A stretch of 64,000 nt of DNA, taken from the NCBI GenBank assembly GCA_006503535.1, contig QYRS01000002.1, positions 2,108,001 through 2,172,000 on the forward strand, given 5' to 3'. Within the stretch, counting starts at the first letter, position 1; each line of letters begins with the position of its first letter. Below the pieces are notes generated by a model, which searched no databases, was not told where the DNA came from, and was given only the letters and a program-made list of their open reading frames with translations. Below are positions 44,921-56,000 of this stretch, piece after piece. The DNA comes from Arthrinium phaeospermum. Taxonomy: Eukaryota; Ascomycota; Sordariomycetes; Amphisphaeriales; Apiosporaceae. The position numbers were made by a program, and so were the translations under genes.

Positions 44921-47155
44921 CTAGTCCAGCGGTCCGTAGCGCGCCGGCATGTCAAACTCCACATGAGGCATGTCCTTGAGCTCCTGCGGGACCGGCGGCA
45001 TGACCTCCATGCCTTCCAGTAGAATGACTTGTTGTCCGCTCTGTGGGTTGCATGATATCGTTAGGAGATCACGTCATATGCCTTTAGTGAAACAAGATGG
45101 TGCTGCCGACTTACCGCGAAATGATGAATCATGTGACAGTGCAGCATACTGACGGCCGGGAACGTGATGCAATAGCGAATGACGACAAACCTGCCCTCGC
45201 CCGCGTAGAGCGTGAACCCATCGCGGTACGGCGGGTTCTCCAAGTTAAAGTACCCAGCCACTCCCTCGCCCCCCTTCTCGAGCGCCTCGTCGACGCTCTT
45301 CCAGGGGAACCCCCCTCGCCCCTGGCCGATGACCCAGACCTTGTGGTTATGCTTGTGAAACGGGTGGTTGGAGTCGACCTCGGCGCCGTTCTCGACGACG
45401 AGGTCGACGACGGACCCGTTGCGGAGGAAGCCGCGCGCGTCGCCCCACGACGTCTCGCCGCGCGACGCCTCGTTCCACAGGATGGGCGGCACGTTTTGGC
45501 GGAAGAACTCGTGCGGGGCCGCGTTCAGGACCCAGGTCGAGGGGCCCGTCTTGTTGACGAGGAACTTGAGGGTGAAGTCGGCCCTTGGGGGCGGCGGGCG
45601 GAGAGGAAAAGGGGCGAGCTTGGATTCGTCCATGACTTTGCTGGACGGGTCGATGACGCTGCCGTTGAGGTGTAGCCATGGTTTGGTGCTGGGGACGGTT
45701 CTGTTCGGTGTCGTTGATAGATACTGTTGCAACCTTGTCAGTCTAGAAGGCATCTTGTCACCTGTCGGTGGTTTCGCACCTTGGTAGTCGGGTACCGGAG
45801 AATGCCCGCTCCTTGGATCACCTGCTCGACGCGTAGCGAATGTAGTCGGATAGCATAATCGCCAGCCGGCTTGTCGAGGTGGACCAGAACACTTTCCCAC
45901 TATCAGCAAATAGCTCCGCCACCAAGTTCGCAGCCCTGTAATAGGGGAGAGTACCTCGTCCGTTCGCCCAGGTTGATATGTGTCCGAACCACCTTCTGCG
46001 GAAGGACAAACTCGCCATCAGAACCCACGACCCAGAACTCGTGCTCGTCGATGCTGATGGCCAGGGCGTGGTGGGCCCCCGAGTTGATGAAGTTGATGTA
46101 CAGCCACCCCTCGCCCGGCGCGGCTTGCACCACCTCGAGCTCCGGGTGGGTCTCGGTGCAGTACTCGGGGTTGGCGTACTGATGGCCGGGAATCCGATAC
46201 TCGCAGCCGCGCTCGTTCCGGCCCGGCCCACCGGCCTCCTCGATGTCCTGGGCCGACTCGCATCGGGTCCCGCCCCTCCCGTTGAGGGTGAGACTGTTGG
46301 CGCAGACGGGGATGTAGCCGGTGTCGCGGAAGCGGATCAGATACATGTCCATCGGCTGGTCGTTCCAGTCCGCAATGATGATGTGGCGCGGGTTCTTCTC
46401 CGCCGCGCGCATGGCTTGTAGATCTGGCTCGTGATTGGAAATGAGTTCGTAGGGTCTGGGACGCCAGTCTGCGGGTATGATCCATAAGGGGCCGCGTTGT
46501 CCCTACTCTGAATGTCAGCCTTGCTTGATTCAACCGTAGTTTCTTCTACGAGGTCTGCCGGAGCCAAGAGAGGAACACCAACGTCTGAGAACGCGGGCCC
46601 GAAATGCCCGTGGTAGAAGTAGCTCCCATATTGGCCCGTAGGCGTCATCCGATAGGTGTATGTGCCCCTCGGCGCGGTTGTCCACTGCCAGTGGTCAGTT
46701 GGATATATTATGAAGAGTATGGTACACGGCTTGGGAATCAAACCTGAGTGACCCCGGGTACGCCGTCGTTCCAAGGCTCGTCAATCTGATATATGCCGTG
46801 CCTGCACTTTCACTTAGAGCCTGGGTGGGTTGGCGATGCGCGCAAGGGAGGTGAGGGTTCTAAATACCAGTGGATTGTCGTCTCGATGGCCATGTGGTTC
46901 TCGACAACAACCTCCAGAGTTTCATCCTCGTTGACCGTGAGAAGAGGCCCTGGCGTGTCGTTGTTGATCAAGAACGTTGGACGACCGTGACCATCTGTCT
47001 GGAAGGTTAGTAGAATGAGAGACGATTGTGGGGGATTGGGTAGGCCTACCCTGCTTGTCCCATTCGTACGTCAGGTTGAGGTGATATCGCCGGACCCCTT
47101 GGCCCAGCACCAACCACGCAAAAGGTGACGCCAGATGTAGCCTTTCGAACCTCAT
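44921..47155 (-). CDS. Multicopper oxidase (laccase family) with all four copper motifs
   Basis: Eight exons (47050-47155, 46868-46994, 46744-46801, 46583-46684, 45955-46502, 45780-45891, 45115-45723, 44921-45040) give 593 aa. The copper motifs are intact: TIHWHG (H77, H79), YHGHF (H122, H124), HPFHKHNH (from H471) and LHCHMIHHFA (H546, C547, H548, H552). The residue ten after the T1 cysteine is Gln, not the usual Leu, Met or Phe. Such enzymes oxidise phenols by one electron and reduce O2 to water. In fungal clusters they often couple aromatic polyketides. Intron 4 has a weak donor (GTTGGT), supported by restoring FSD-GQRGPLWIIPADW. The N-terminus MRFERLHLASPFAWLVLG is only a weak signal peptide, and an upstream exon is possible. 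Confidence 0.87.
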
Positions 47156-47833
47156 CGTGCCGATTAACAAGTGCTATCACAAGTTCCAGGCGGATGGACG
47201 TTGACTTTGGAGGCCTTCAAGTTGTTTCTAGCATATCCATTGATAGCAGCTGTACCAGACATACAAAACCCAGATGTGCCACTTCATCCACCTTGCAAAA
47301 CTCACGTGATGCGACTGAGTAGGGGGTGCCATGGTCCGTAGGTATCATGGAGTATTCTAGATCCCGACGGAGCCAGCAATAGTGGGAAAGATGCCACTCT
47401 CCCCTGTCCAAGGGGCCGGATCGCACCAAGTCGCAATGACGAAGGATGTAAAGCTAGAGGGAAGGTTACGTGCGTGTAGTCTGTCCGGAACAGGTGATGC
47501 TAATGCAGTTGATCCGAGAACGCGCGTAGATCGTAGCAGGTTAGTGGTGAGAGGGGGTGACAATGGGGGATTGCGCCTGAATCGCCCCCCTTCCCCGGAC
47601 CTCGTAGGTTCAGACGACCGAACCATCTCCGGCGGGGGAACGGGACCTGGACCCGTCGTCCCAGCTCCTGATATCTCCTTTGCAGATTGAGACCATCTGG
47701 GCTCGGGAGACCATTCTGTTTTCGGACGTATCACGGTGGCGAGTCATCACACCAATGAATAATGAGCGAGAGTATGTAGGCTCCTAATTGAACCTCTCGC
47801 TACTGTCACGTCTTTCTGCGTCCTTGGCTGCTC
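47156..47833. promoter_or_regulatory. Shared divergent promoter of the two multicopper oxidase-like genes
   Basis: 678 bp between the opposed start codons of the intact oxidase and the copper-less homologue. It must carry both promoters, so co-regulation is likely. No specific operator was identified by eye. An unplaced N-terminal exon of the minus-strand gene could lie here. Confidence 0.5.
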
Positions 47834-50171
47834 ATGAAGAATAATTTCACTATGTCGTTGCCTATCAAATACGAGAGCAGCGTGGAGCGATTGCTAAGTC
47901 CCACCTACCCGCGATCGTCTCTTGTAGTTTCCAACAGTCGCCGGCCTCGTTGGCTGATTCCTGCGCTCATCAGCAGCCTCTGGATCTTGACTATATGCGT
48001 TACTAACCACTGGCGGATCGGATCTGGGGTGAGGTTCAACTTGCGACACAGTGCTACCAACGGACCGAAGGCCGACCAGGTGGTTCGGCGGTACAACGTG
48101 ACGGTGGGGGCCCGCTGGATGAATCTAGGTCAGTCTTTTTCAAGCAATACTAGGATGAAGGTGCACATGGACGATGCTAACCAATTGGGAGTAGATGGAG
48201 GGTTTTGGCGAGGGATACTTGTTTGCAATGGGGAGACGCCATGTCCGACACTGTATGCTGAGGAAGGAGATGTGGTGGAGTTGAACGTCCACAACGATCT
48301 GTTCTCCCAGGTCTCGATTCACTGGTCAGGCATGGACCACCGAAGGTAAGATGCGGGCGGCATTTCGACTGTAATACTTGGGCTGAAGTTTTTGAATCAT
48401 TCGGTAGATTTGGATTCTGGAATGACGGCACGGGCGGCTTGAACCAGGTTCGGGATCGATACCCCTTGGAATTGACCTTGCATTCTAACAGTATGACAGT
48501 ACGGACTATTTCAGCGCGGGAACTTCACGTCTCGGTACGACACCACCGGCCGCTGGGGCCTGAACTGGTATGCAGACCACACGGGCGTCGGAATCATCGA
48601 CGGCGCCCATGGGGTGGCCTACATTGCCCCGTCCCCCTCTCGCCCGAGGCCGTACCACCGCATCACCTCTTCCCCCACGGAGCTGGCATTGATCCACGAG
48701 GCGGAGCGCAACATCCAACACATGCTGGTCTGGAACTACTATCGGCGCGATGTCGGTTGGCGGATCCTCGAGCTCAAGGGCGAGGGCACCAACCTCAACT
48801 GCTACGACGCCATCCTCGTCAACTCCAAAGGGCGCCGTCACTGCCGGCACCCCGACTATCCCACGCTGAACGGCCTCAAACTCGATGAGTCCGGGTGCGC
48901 CATCGAAGCTGGGAATGATGGCGTTCCATGCAGCCCGACAGATGCCGACTACGAGGTGCATATTTCATAATCGGTGGCTTTCCTTCCAGTTGGAAACTTT
49001 AAGCTGACCCTTGCGTAGGTCATTGAAACTCACGGCCGACCGTGGATTATGCTGAACGTCTTGAACATTGGCTTCGAGCACGCCGTCAGATTTAGCATCG
49101 ACAATCACAAGATGTGGATTATCGCCAACGACGGCGGGTTCGTTGAGCCCCAGCTCGTCGACGTTCTTTACATCAGCAACGGAGTCCGCTACACCATTCT
49201 AGTGCAGCTGGATCAAGAGGGCGCTGATTACGCCATGCGCTTGGTGTCCACCAGCACGAAGCAGAACCTCCAGGGATTTTCTATCTTGAGATACCCAGTC
49301 CGTCCCGCTCCGTGTCTCTTACCCTCTAAACCATGGGTATGTGTAAGCGTGCTGACAAGACCCAGGCCTTGCGCTACCCCCTCCATGGGGCTCCCATGAC
49401 CATCCCCCCAACTCGGGGCGGACTGGCACCCTGCGTGTACCCCGACGGCTCCATACATGCTTCCTGCAATACCACCTCAGTAGGTTCGCTCAGCCCATAC
49501 CCCCCATCAGCCCCTCCGCCATCCAACAAGACGCTGCACTTCGAGATCGGGTCGGTGCCGTCCAAGTACGAAAAGCACATCACGGAGTGGTACCTCAACA
49601 AGAAGCCGTACCAGCTGTACCGCGCCCAGATGGCGCCCCACCTCTTCCGCAAGAACGTGACGGACGTCGAGGACCCCGTCGTCGGCGACCTGCCCTGGGG
49701 CACCACCGTCGACGTCGTCGTGCAGAACACGGCCAACGACACGATGCCCCTCTACAAGCACGGCGACCCCATGTACCTGCTGGGCGCGCAGGCGAACGCC
49801 GCGTGGGAATGGGACACGGTCGAGGGCGCCCTCGCAGCCGGCGTCCGACTCAACGTGGAGACGCCGGCCCGGCAGCTGGTCCACGACGTGCCCCCGCTGG
49901 GCTGGGCGGTGCTACGCTGGCGGATCCGGGTGCGCGGGGCCACCATGATGCACTCGAACAAGTTCAAGTACTACGGGGTAAGTTCCTTCAATGCTGGCAC
50001 GCCCCCTTACCTACAGGAGTACCTAATCCTGACCACTTGATTATCTAGATGGGCATGGCTGCGCCTTTGCTCGAAGGCATGGACTCGAGCATGCGCGACG
50101 AGGTGCCCGATCACGCCAAGATGCTCCCCCACGTCGAGTTTACGCCGACGAATGACGGGGTGTTTGGATAA
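47834..50171 (+). CDS. Membrane-anchored multicopper oxidase homologue lacking copper ligands (pseudo-laccase)
   Basis: Seven exons (47834-48128, 48195-48345, 48408-48447, 48500-48955, 49019-49297, 49366-49977, 50049-50171) give 651 aa with no stop or frameshift. One transmembrane helix lies near the N-terminus (WLIPALISSLWILTICV, about 40-57). The cupredoxin folds are recognisable (VNIGF-type strands, LNWYADHTG, ILVQLDQEGADYAMRL, GMAAPLLEGMD). Every copper motif is altered: HWHG is HWSG (141-144), HSH is ADH (187-189), HPxHxH is MPLYKH (534-539), and HCH is HSN (603-605). Introns 1 and the last one, and the one after GGLNQ, sit at the same positions and phases as in the neighbouring oxidase. 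It is therefore a duplicated, probably non-catalytic partner. Intron 5 has a weak GTCCGT donor. Confidence 0.85.
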
Positions 50172-51476
50172 AGGGGCATAAGCCGTCATAGCAGATTGGC
50201 TTCTAGCCTTACAACTTGAATTTTCATATGTTCTCTAGTTTTGTCTAGGTAGATATCGATAGGAATGCACCTCTTATCCATCCATGGCCCTTCAACTTTC
50301 CATCTGGCTTGAGCATAATCTACTTCTCATCGTGCTGGGAACTTGGGAGACGACTGCCGCGATCGAGAAACCCTCCACTACTAACATGTGATAATCTGCT
50401 GGGTCTAGAATCGAAGGATTGATCGATTCCTCCCGCTCCTGCGTCCGCACCTCGGGATTTGCCGCCGTCCCATAAGTTTGCAATGGTAAAATCACGCCAG
50501 AGAAGTACAGTAGCTGAGATTAGGTTTTCACCGTCTAATTCCCAGCCGCGCGAATGATAGTCCGGATATTGCCTGTTCTGGAAGTTATCTAGTCGAGGGA
50601 CAGTGCCAAGCTTTTACCGGTCCGCCTCCACATGTGGACGAACGAAAGGCTATTTCAGCATGGAGTCATGGACAAGGCGACATCAGCACACTTTTGTCGA
50701 TGTCCATAAACCCAACTCGGGTCCCGTAGAGAAACACACGTCAGCGGATATTGCCATCAACGACCCATTACGAACAAGGGCAAAGCAGCCTACGCCCATG
50801 GAAATAAAGGATATACCGTACTCGTTTTGCAGCTTCACATGCCACGCCTTCCTGCAGATCAAGGGGGAAAGCGAATCTCCGCGGACACTTAGTCAGATTA
50901 AGCATACCAAAACTTACCATATGAAAGCCAGGCGCCTCGAAATGCTTCAAGCCTAGGCCTTCTAGACCTTGAAAGAACGTGGGAACAACGTGTAAAGGTG
51001 CGGCGAACCACCCAGTCGGAATTCTCCGACTTGTTACGTCACACGCCACGTGGCAACCCTACCCGGATGGGATCAAACTTGTCAAATGCATTCCATTACA
51101 CTGACTGGGTAAGTTTAACTATGCTAGCTCCAGCAAGCCTATCTGTCAAGGGGAGTTAAAGATTAAACAGCGGGGTCGATCACCACATGGGCCTGGGCCT
51201 TCAGCCCCATCGAAGCTCCCGGTTGATAGACGGCGAGGGAAATGACTGTGGTATGCATTCACTGCTTGTGCTGTCTAGTGACTGAACGGTTGATGATCAA
51301 ATCAGGGGTAATTTGCCCCTGCCCTGGCGTCGCTTCGCCATAAGTTACCCCTTTTCGTCACATCATGGAATAATAACTTGTGCGATGCCGCGCTTGGCCG
51401 CCTGTCACTAGGAAATGTAAACCGACCCGAGTATGGATAAACCCAATGAAATGCATACGTCGTGACAATTCCCCGT
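50172..51476. other. Intergenic, 1.3 kb, convergent 3' region
   Basis: Lies between the 3' ends of the pseudo-laccase and the alpha/beta hydrolase. A short plus-strand open frame at 50603-50956 has no recognisable family, and no gene is called. Confidence 0.55.
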
Positions 51477-52537
51477 CTACAGCCGCGGCTCCGCGTAGTT
51501 GTCCGGGTCGCAGTCGAGGAACTCGTTGACCCGCGCCGCGCAGGACTCGGCATACTGCCAGACCGACGCGTGCCCGGCGCGCGGCCAGACGACGAGCTGG
51601 CAGTCGGGCAGCGCGTGCAGCAGCTCGTAGCTGCGGGGCGTGGGCACCACGTAGTCGTCGTCGCCCGTCATGACCAGCGCCGGCATGCCGAGCTCGTGCA
51701 GCCGGTAGAACGAGTGCAGGTGCTTGTCCTTGGGCGCGCACCAGTGCTTGATGGCGCGCAGCTGCACCATGAAGCCCTCGACGTCCTGGAAGGTCGGGAG
51801 GCGCCCCTCGGAGGCGTGCTCGTTGTACTCGCTCTCGCGCAGGCGCCGGAAGTAGGCGTCGGCGGCCGCGACGCCCTGCGCGTCGTTGCGGAAGAAGACG
51901 AGGGTGTAGGCGCGCTGCCAGTCTTCCTCGCTCGCGCTCTTCTGCAGCGTCAGGAACCGGTCCAGGTCTGGGTCGGTACGGGGCCAGAAGTGGTCCCCGG
52001 GGGTAGGGCCCGAGGGGTCGGCGCCGATGAGGACCAGACGCCTCACTCGCTCCGGCTTCGCGAGGGTCGCCATCTGGGATGCCATGCTCCCCATTGAGAA
52101 CCCCAGGAGATCTATGACGTCGAGGTTTAGGGCATCTAGGAACTCATTGAGGTCATCACCCATATCCTTTACTGTAGACAGTAATTAGTTTCGCACTGGT
52201 GTCCAGTATTTACCGGTAGGCTGAATCAACCTACTATCAGATGGAATGCGCTGTGTGGTGCCGCTGCTCTGCCCGACCGCAGGGGGGTCGAACATGATGA
52301 CGGGACGCTTCAGCGCCAGGGGGCGTACGAACACAGGGTCCCAATACCCCATAGAGGCCCGTACCTTCGCTCATTTCACTGGTCAGAATGATCAGTGTAG
52401 GATTCAACTTCTCAGCAGACACTCACATGCATGTGCATCACAAGCGGTATGCCTTCCGCGGGTCCAAGTCTTCTGTAGGCGTACGTTATGTCATTCTTAG
52501 CCTCGATCTTCTGAACCGGGATGTAAGTGGGAATCAT
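51477..52537 (-). CDS. Alpha/beta-hydrolase
   Basis: Exons 52427-52537, 52214-52364 and 51477-52171 give 318 aa. The fold is clear: N-terminal strands YAYRRLGPAEGIPLVMHMH, YWDPVFVRPLALKRPVIMFD, nucleophile elbow DLLGFSMGSMASQ (S113), acid MTGDDDYVVPTPRSY and histidine WPRAGHASVWQ. The catalytic triad is therefore complete. Related fungal proteins are annotated as hydrolases or non-haem peroxidase-like proteins. Specific reactions cannot be told from the sequence. It shares a 546 bp divergent promoter with the PKS, so it is probably co-expressed. It may act on a pathway intermediate or help unload the synthase, although the PKS has its own hydrolase domain. Confidence 0.85.
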
Positions 52538-53083
52538 GGTGCCCGTGTTTGAGCTTTTCCTTTTCTTCTTCAGAACAAGTAACGTATTGAAGACTCGTTA
52601 TTCATGCCCCAAAAGACCATCGGTGTGGTCTCTGATGTGCTACTCAGCATACGCAGCGCAAGTGGAAAGTTGAGAATTCCCGCCAAATACCGTGCTTTCA
52701 GAAGTAGGCGTGACTACTCGGTACCACACCAGGTAAGTAAGTAGCCTTAGAGCCCCTAAATGGCGGGGTAAAGTAGGGCATTGGCCAACGGTTTGGAGCA
52801 CTTGCAGCTCCTGAAGTTTAATTCAGTGGTAAGCCTTAGGGCCTTCTGTAGGCCATAGACCGCCTAGGACGCCTGGGATTCGGCTTGGAGAACGTGCTGA
52901 ATCACGTTTTCGACTCCCAAGGACTAGTCCCTAAGATCTGTATGGAGTCGTGGGATGTATATAAGTCTGCCCAGACAATATACTGGGACCATAGAGGTGT
53001 TAATGGGTACTGCAGGATATTTCTGCAGAGCATCAGCGACAAACAGCTGCATTTGTTCGAACCCCACACTGCTTCTCGAAACC
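52538..53083. promoter_or_regulatory. Divergent promoter of alpha/beta-hydrolase and NR-PKS
   Basis: 546 bp between opposed start codons. An open frame extends upstream of the PKS ATG to 52955, but conserved SAT sequence begins only after the ATG at 53084. No specific regulator site recognised. Confidence 0.5.
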
Positions 53084-56000
53084 ATGGCCAATTCGAACCC
53101 ATCGTTATTTGTCTTCGGGCCCCAGACCCGTCCTTCCCCAGATGATCTCGCTGAATTGCGCCAGGAACTATTACACAACCCCCTACTTGCGAAGGTGTGT
53201 CTGGGGGCTCTAAACTTACCCAAATTCTGGAAGAAATTGGTCCTCTTCGACTCTGAATTGAACCAAACGTTGGCAGGGTCGCATATCCACGAGTTTGTGG
53301 AATGGTTAACATCAAGTCGAGAGACCCCCTTCTCTGCTCCGCAATGTCCAATCACGCTCACTTTCTTGCTCAACTTCTTGATCCAAATCAATCAGTACCT
53401 GCGTTTCTTGCGCTCCATAGATAGTGATGGAGCGCCTGATACACAATCATTGATGCTCGGGAGACTGCAGCACGGTGGCGTTCATGGGTTCTGTGTTGGT
53501 TTTCTTTGCGCCGTCACGGTGGCCATGTCTAGATCAGAAGAGAAAATTGGAGAGAACGCTGCTCGTGCACTTTACTTGGCATTAGCTATCGGTGTTTACG
53601 TTGAAATGGACGCCGGTATTGAACCAACCACTTGCATCTCGGCTAGATGGAGACATAACCAAGCCAATGCGCTTGACAAAGCGTTGGCAATTCTCAAGGC
53701 TTATCCAGAGGTAAAACCCTCCTGTTCTAGTCGAGTTGATGCTTGGTATTGTACTAATCAAGCATGCAGGCCTATATCGCGGGCATTACGGATGAGACCT
53801 CCATGACCATCACCATTCCGGATGCATATCTCGCGGGCTTAGTCCCTGTGCTTGAGGGCCATGGGTTCTCCGTCCGAGAAATCCCAGTTGACGGTCGATT
53901 TCACAGCACTGTTTACACTTCCGTGACTGAGCGACTCGTCGGCTTCTTTGCAGAATCTACTAAACAACGGTTCCCAGGCCCCGAGCAATTGCAGGTCCCC
54001 GTACGCTCAGCCACGGATGGCAAAGTGATCTGTCGAGGCGACTTGGTCAGACACGCTTTGGAGAACACCTTGCTCAAGCAAGTGAATTGGTACCAGACCA
54101 TCACGCTGGCAATGGCAGATGTCCCGCAGACACAGAAATGCATCGCGCTTGCGGGCTTGTCCAACCACTTCCCACTCTCTTTGGTGAGGAACCCAGACAT
54201 ACAACTTCATTTCATACGGGATTTGGGGGAGACTAGCATGGAGATCAACGACAATCTCAGCAGCACTACCGGCCCCGAGCCCACGCCCGAAAGCACCAAC
54301 GGCGGCAACGGCACTGAGGGATCCTGGGTCATTGCTTCCGATGAAGAGGACTTGAGCGGGGACGAGTCCTCGAACGACGGTCTGCCGCCTGACTTTCCAC
54401 CTCATTCGGTCGCGGTCGTGGGCATGGCCGGGAGGTTCCCTGGTGCCAACTCCGTCGAAGAGCTCTGGACTCTTCTCTCGACCGGGATTTCATCCGTACA
54501 GAGGGCGCCCGATAGAATCGGATTGGACTACCTCTCCGGAGATTACGCCCAGAAGAAGTGGTGGGGCAACTTCATCGACGACCCCGACACCTTCGATCAT
54601 AAGCTCTTCAAGAAGTCGCCACGGGAGGCCCTGGCCTGCGATCCCCAGCAGAGAAAGCTGCTCGAGGTGGTGTATGAAGCGCTCGAATCATCCGGATACT
54701 TCGGTGCTCAGACGTGTCAAGCTTCCGAGTCGGCCGATTATGGCTGCTACATCGGGGCCACCCAGAACAACTACGTCAACAACGTCAGCACACAGCCCCC
54801 GTCGGCCTATGCTACCATCGGGACGGGCAGGTCCTTCATCTCGGGCGCCGTCAGCCACTATTTCGGCTTCACCGGTCCCGCTCTGACGGTCGACACGGCA
54901 TGCTCGTCTTCGCTCGTCGCCATCCATACCGCCTGCCAAGCCATCCTGGCCGGCGACTGCTCCGCCGCCGTTGCGGGAGGCACCAACATCATCACGAGCC
55001 CCCACGACTACCGCGACCTCCAGGCCGCCGGCTTCCTCAGCCCGACGGGCCAGTGCAAGCCCTTCGATACGGGCGCCGATGGCTACTGCCGCGGCGAGGC
55101 CGTGGCGGTCGTGGTGCTCAAGTCGCTGGCCGCGGCCATACAGGACGGCGACCACATCCTCGGCGTCGTCACCGGCTCGGCCGTCAACCAGAACGCCAAC
55201 GAGGCCCACATCACCGTGCCCCACTCCGGGTCGCAGACCAAGCTGTACCGCCACGTCATGAGCATGGCCCAGGTCGTGCCGGGGGACGTGACCTTCGTGG
55301 AGGCCCATGGGACGGGCACCACGGTGGGGGATCCCATCGAGGTCCGCAGCCTGCGCGATGCATTTGGTGGGGCTTCGCGGAGGGACTCGACGCTGTACTT
55401 CTCGTCTATCAAGGGCAACATGGGCCATGCCGAGTCGGCCGCGGGAGTCGCGGGGTTGATCAAGGTTCTGCTCATGTTGAAGCATGGGCAGATCCCCCCG
55501 CAGGCCAGCCACCAGTCTCTCAACCCGACCATTCCGGCGCTGGAGCCAGACCGTATGGGCATCCCGCGCCAATTGACCTCTTGGCAGTCACCACGGCTGG
55601 TGGCTTGCGTCAATAGCTATGGCGCCGCTGGTAGCAACTCGGCCGTAATGACCTGCGGACCACCGTCAAATCCCAGTCTCCGTCCCTCCATACAGGCTGT
55701 TGGCGCCGGACTGCCTTCCAAGCTGCCCTTGATCATATCTGCGGCCACCAAAAGCAGCCTTGCGCGGTATTGCCAGAAGTTACTCGATTGGCTGCAACAG
55801 GGGCAGGGGCAGTCGCCTGGGCTGCCCGACATCCAAATCGCCGACGTGCTGTTCCACTTGGCCAATAGAGCGAATCGGTCACTGGAGCACCGCCTCTTGG
55901 CATCCGTGTCCGACATCAGAGACCTGAAGACGAAGCTCGCAATTGCCACACGAGAGGACAGCCCTGCCTTCGCCTCCGCACCACCGCCCAAGCCCCTCGT

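Noticed and set aside
48195..50171. Interpreting the copper-less oxidase homologue as a pseudogene
   Set aside because: All seven exons are in phase with no stop or frameshift, the fold strings persist, and only the metal ligands are lost, so it is annotated as a coding gene.
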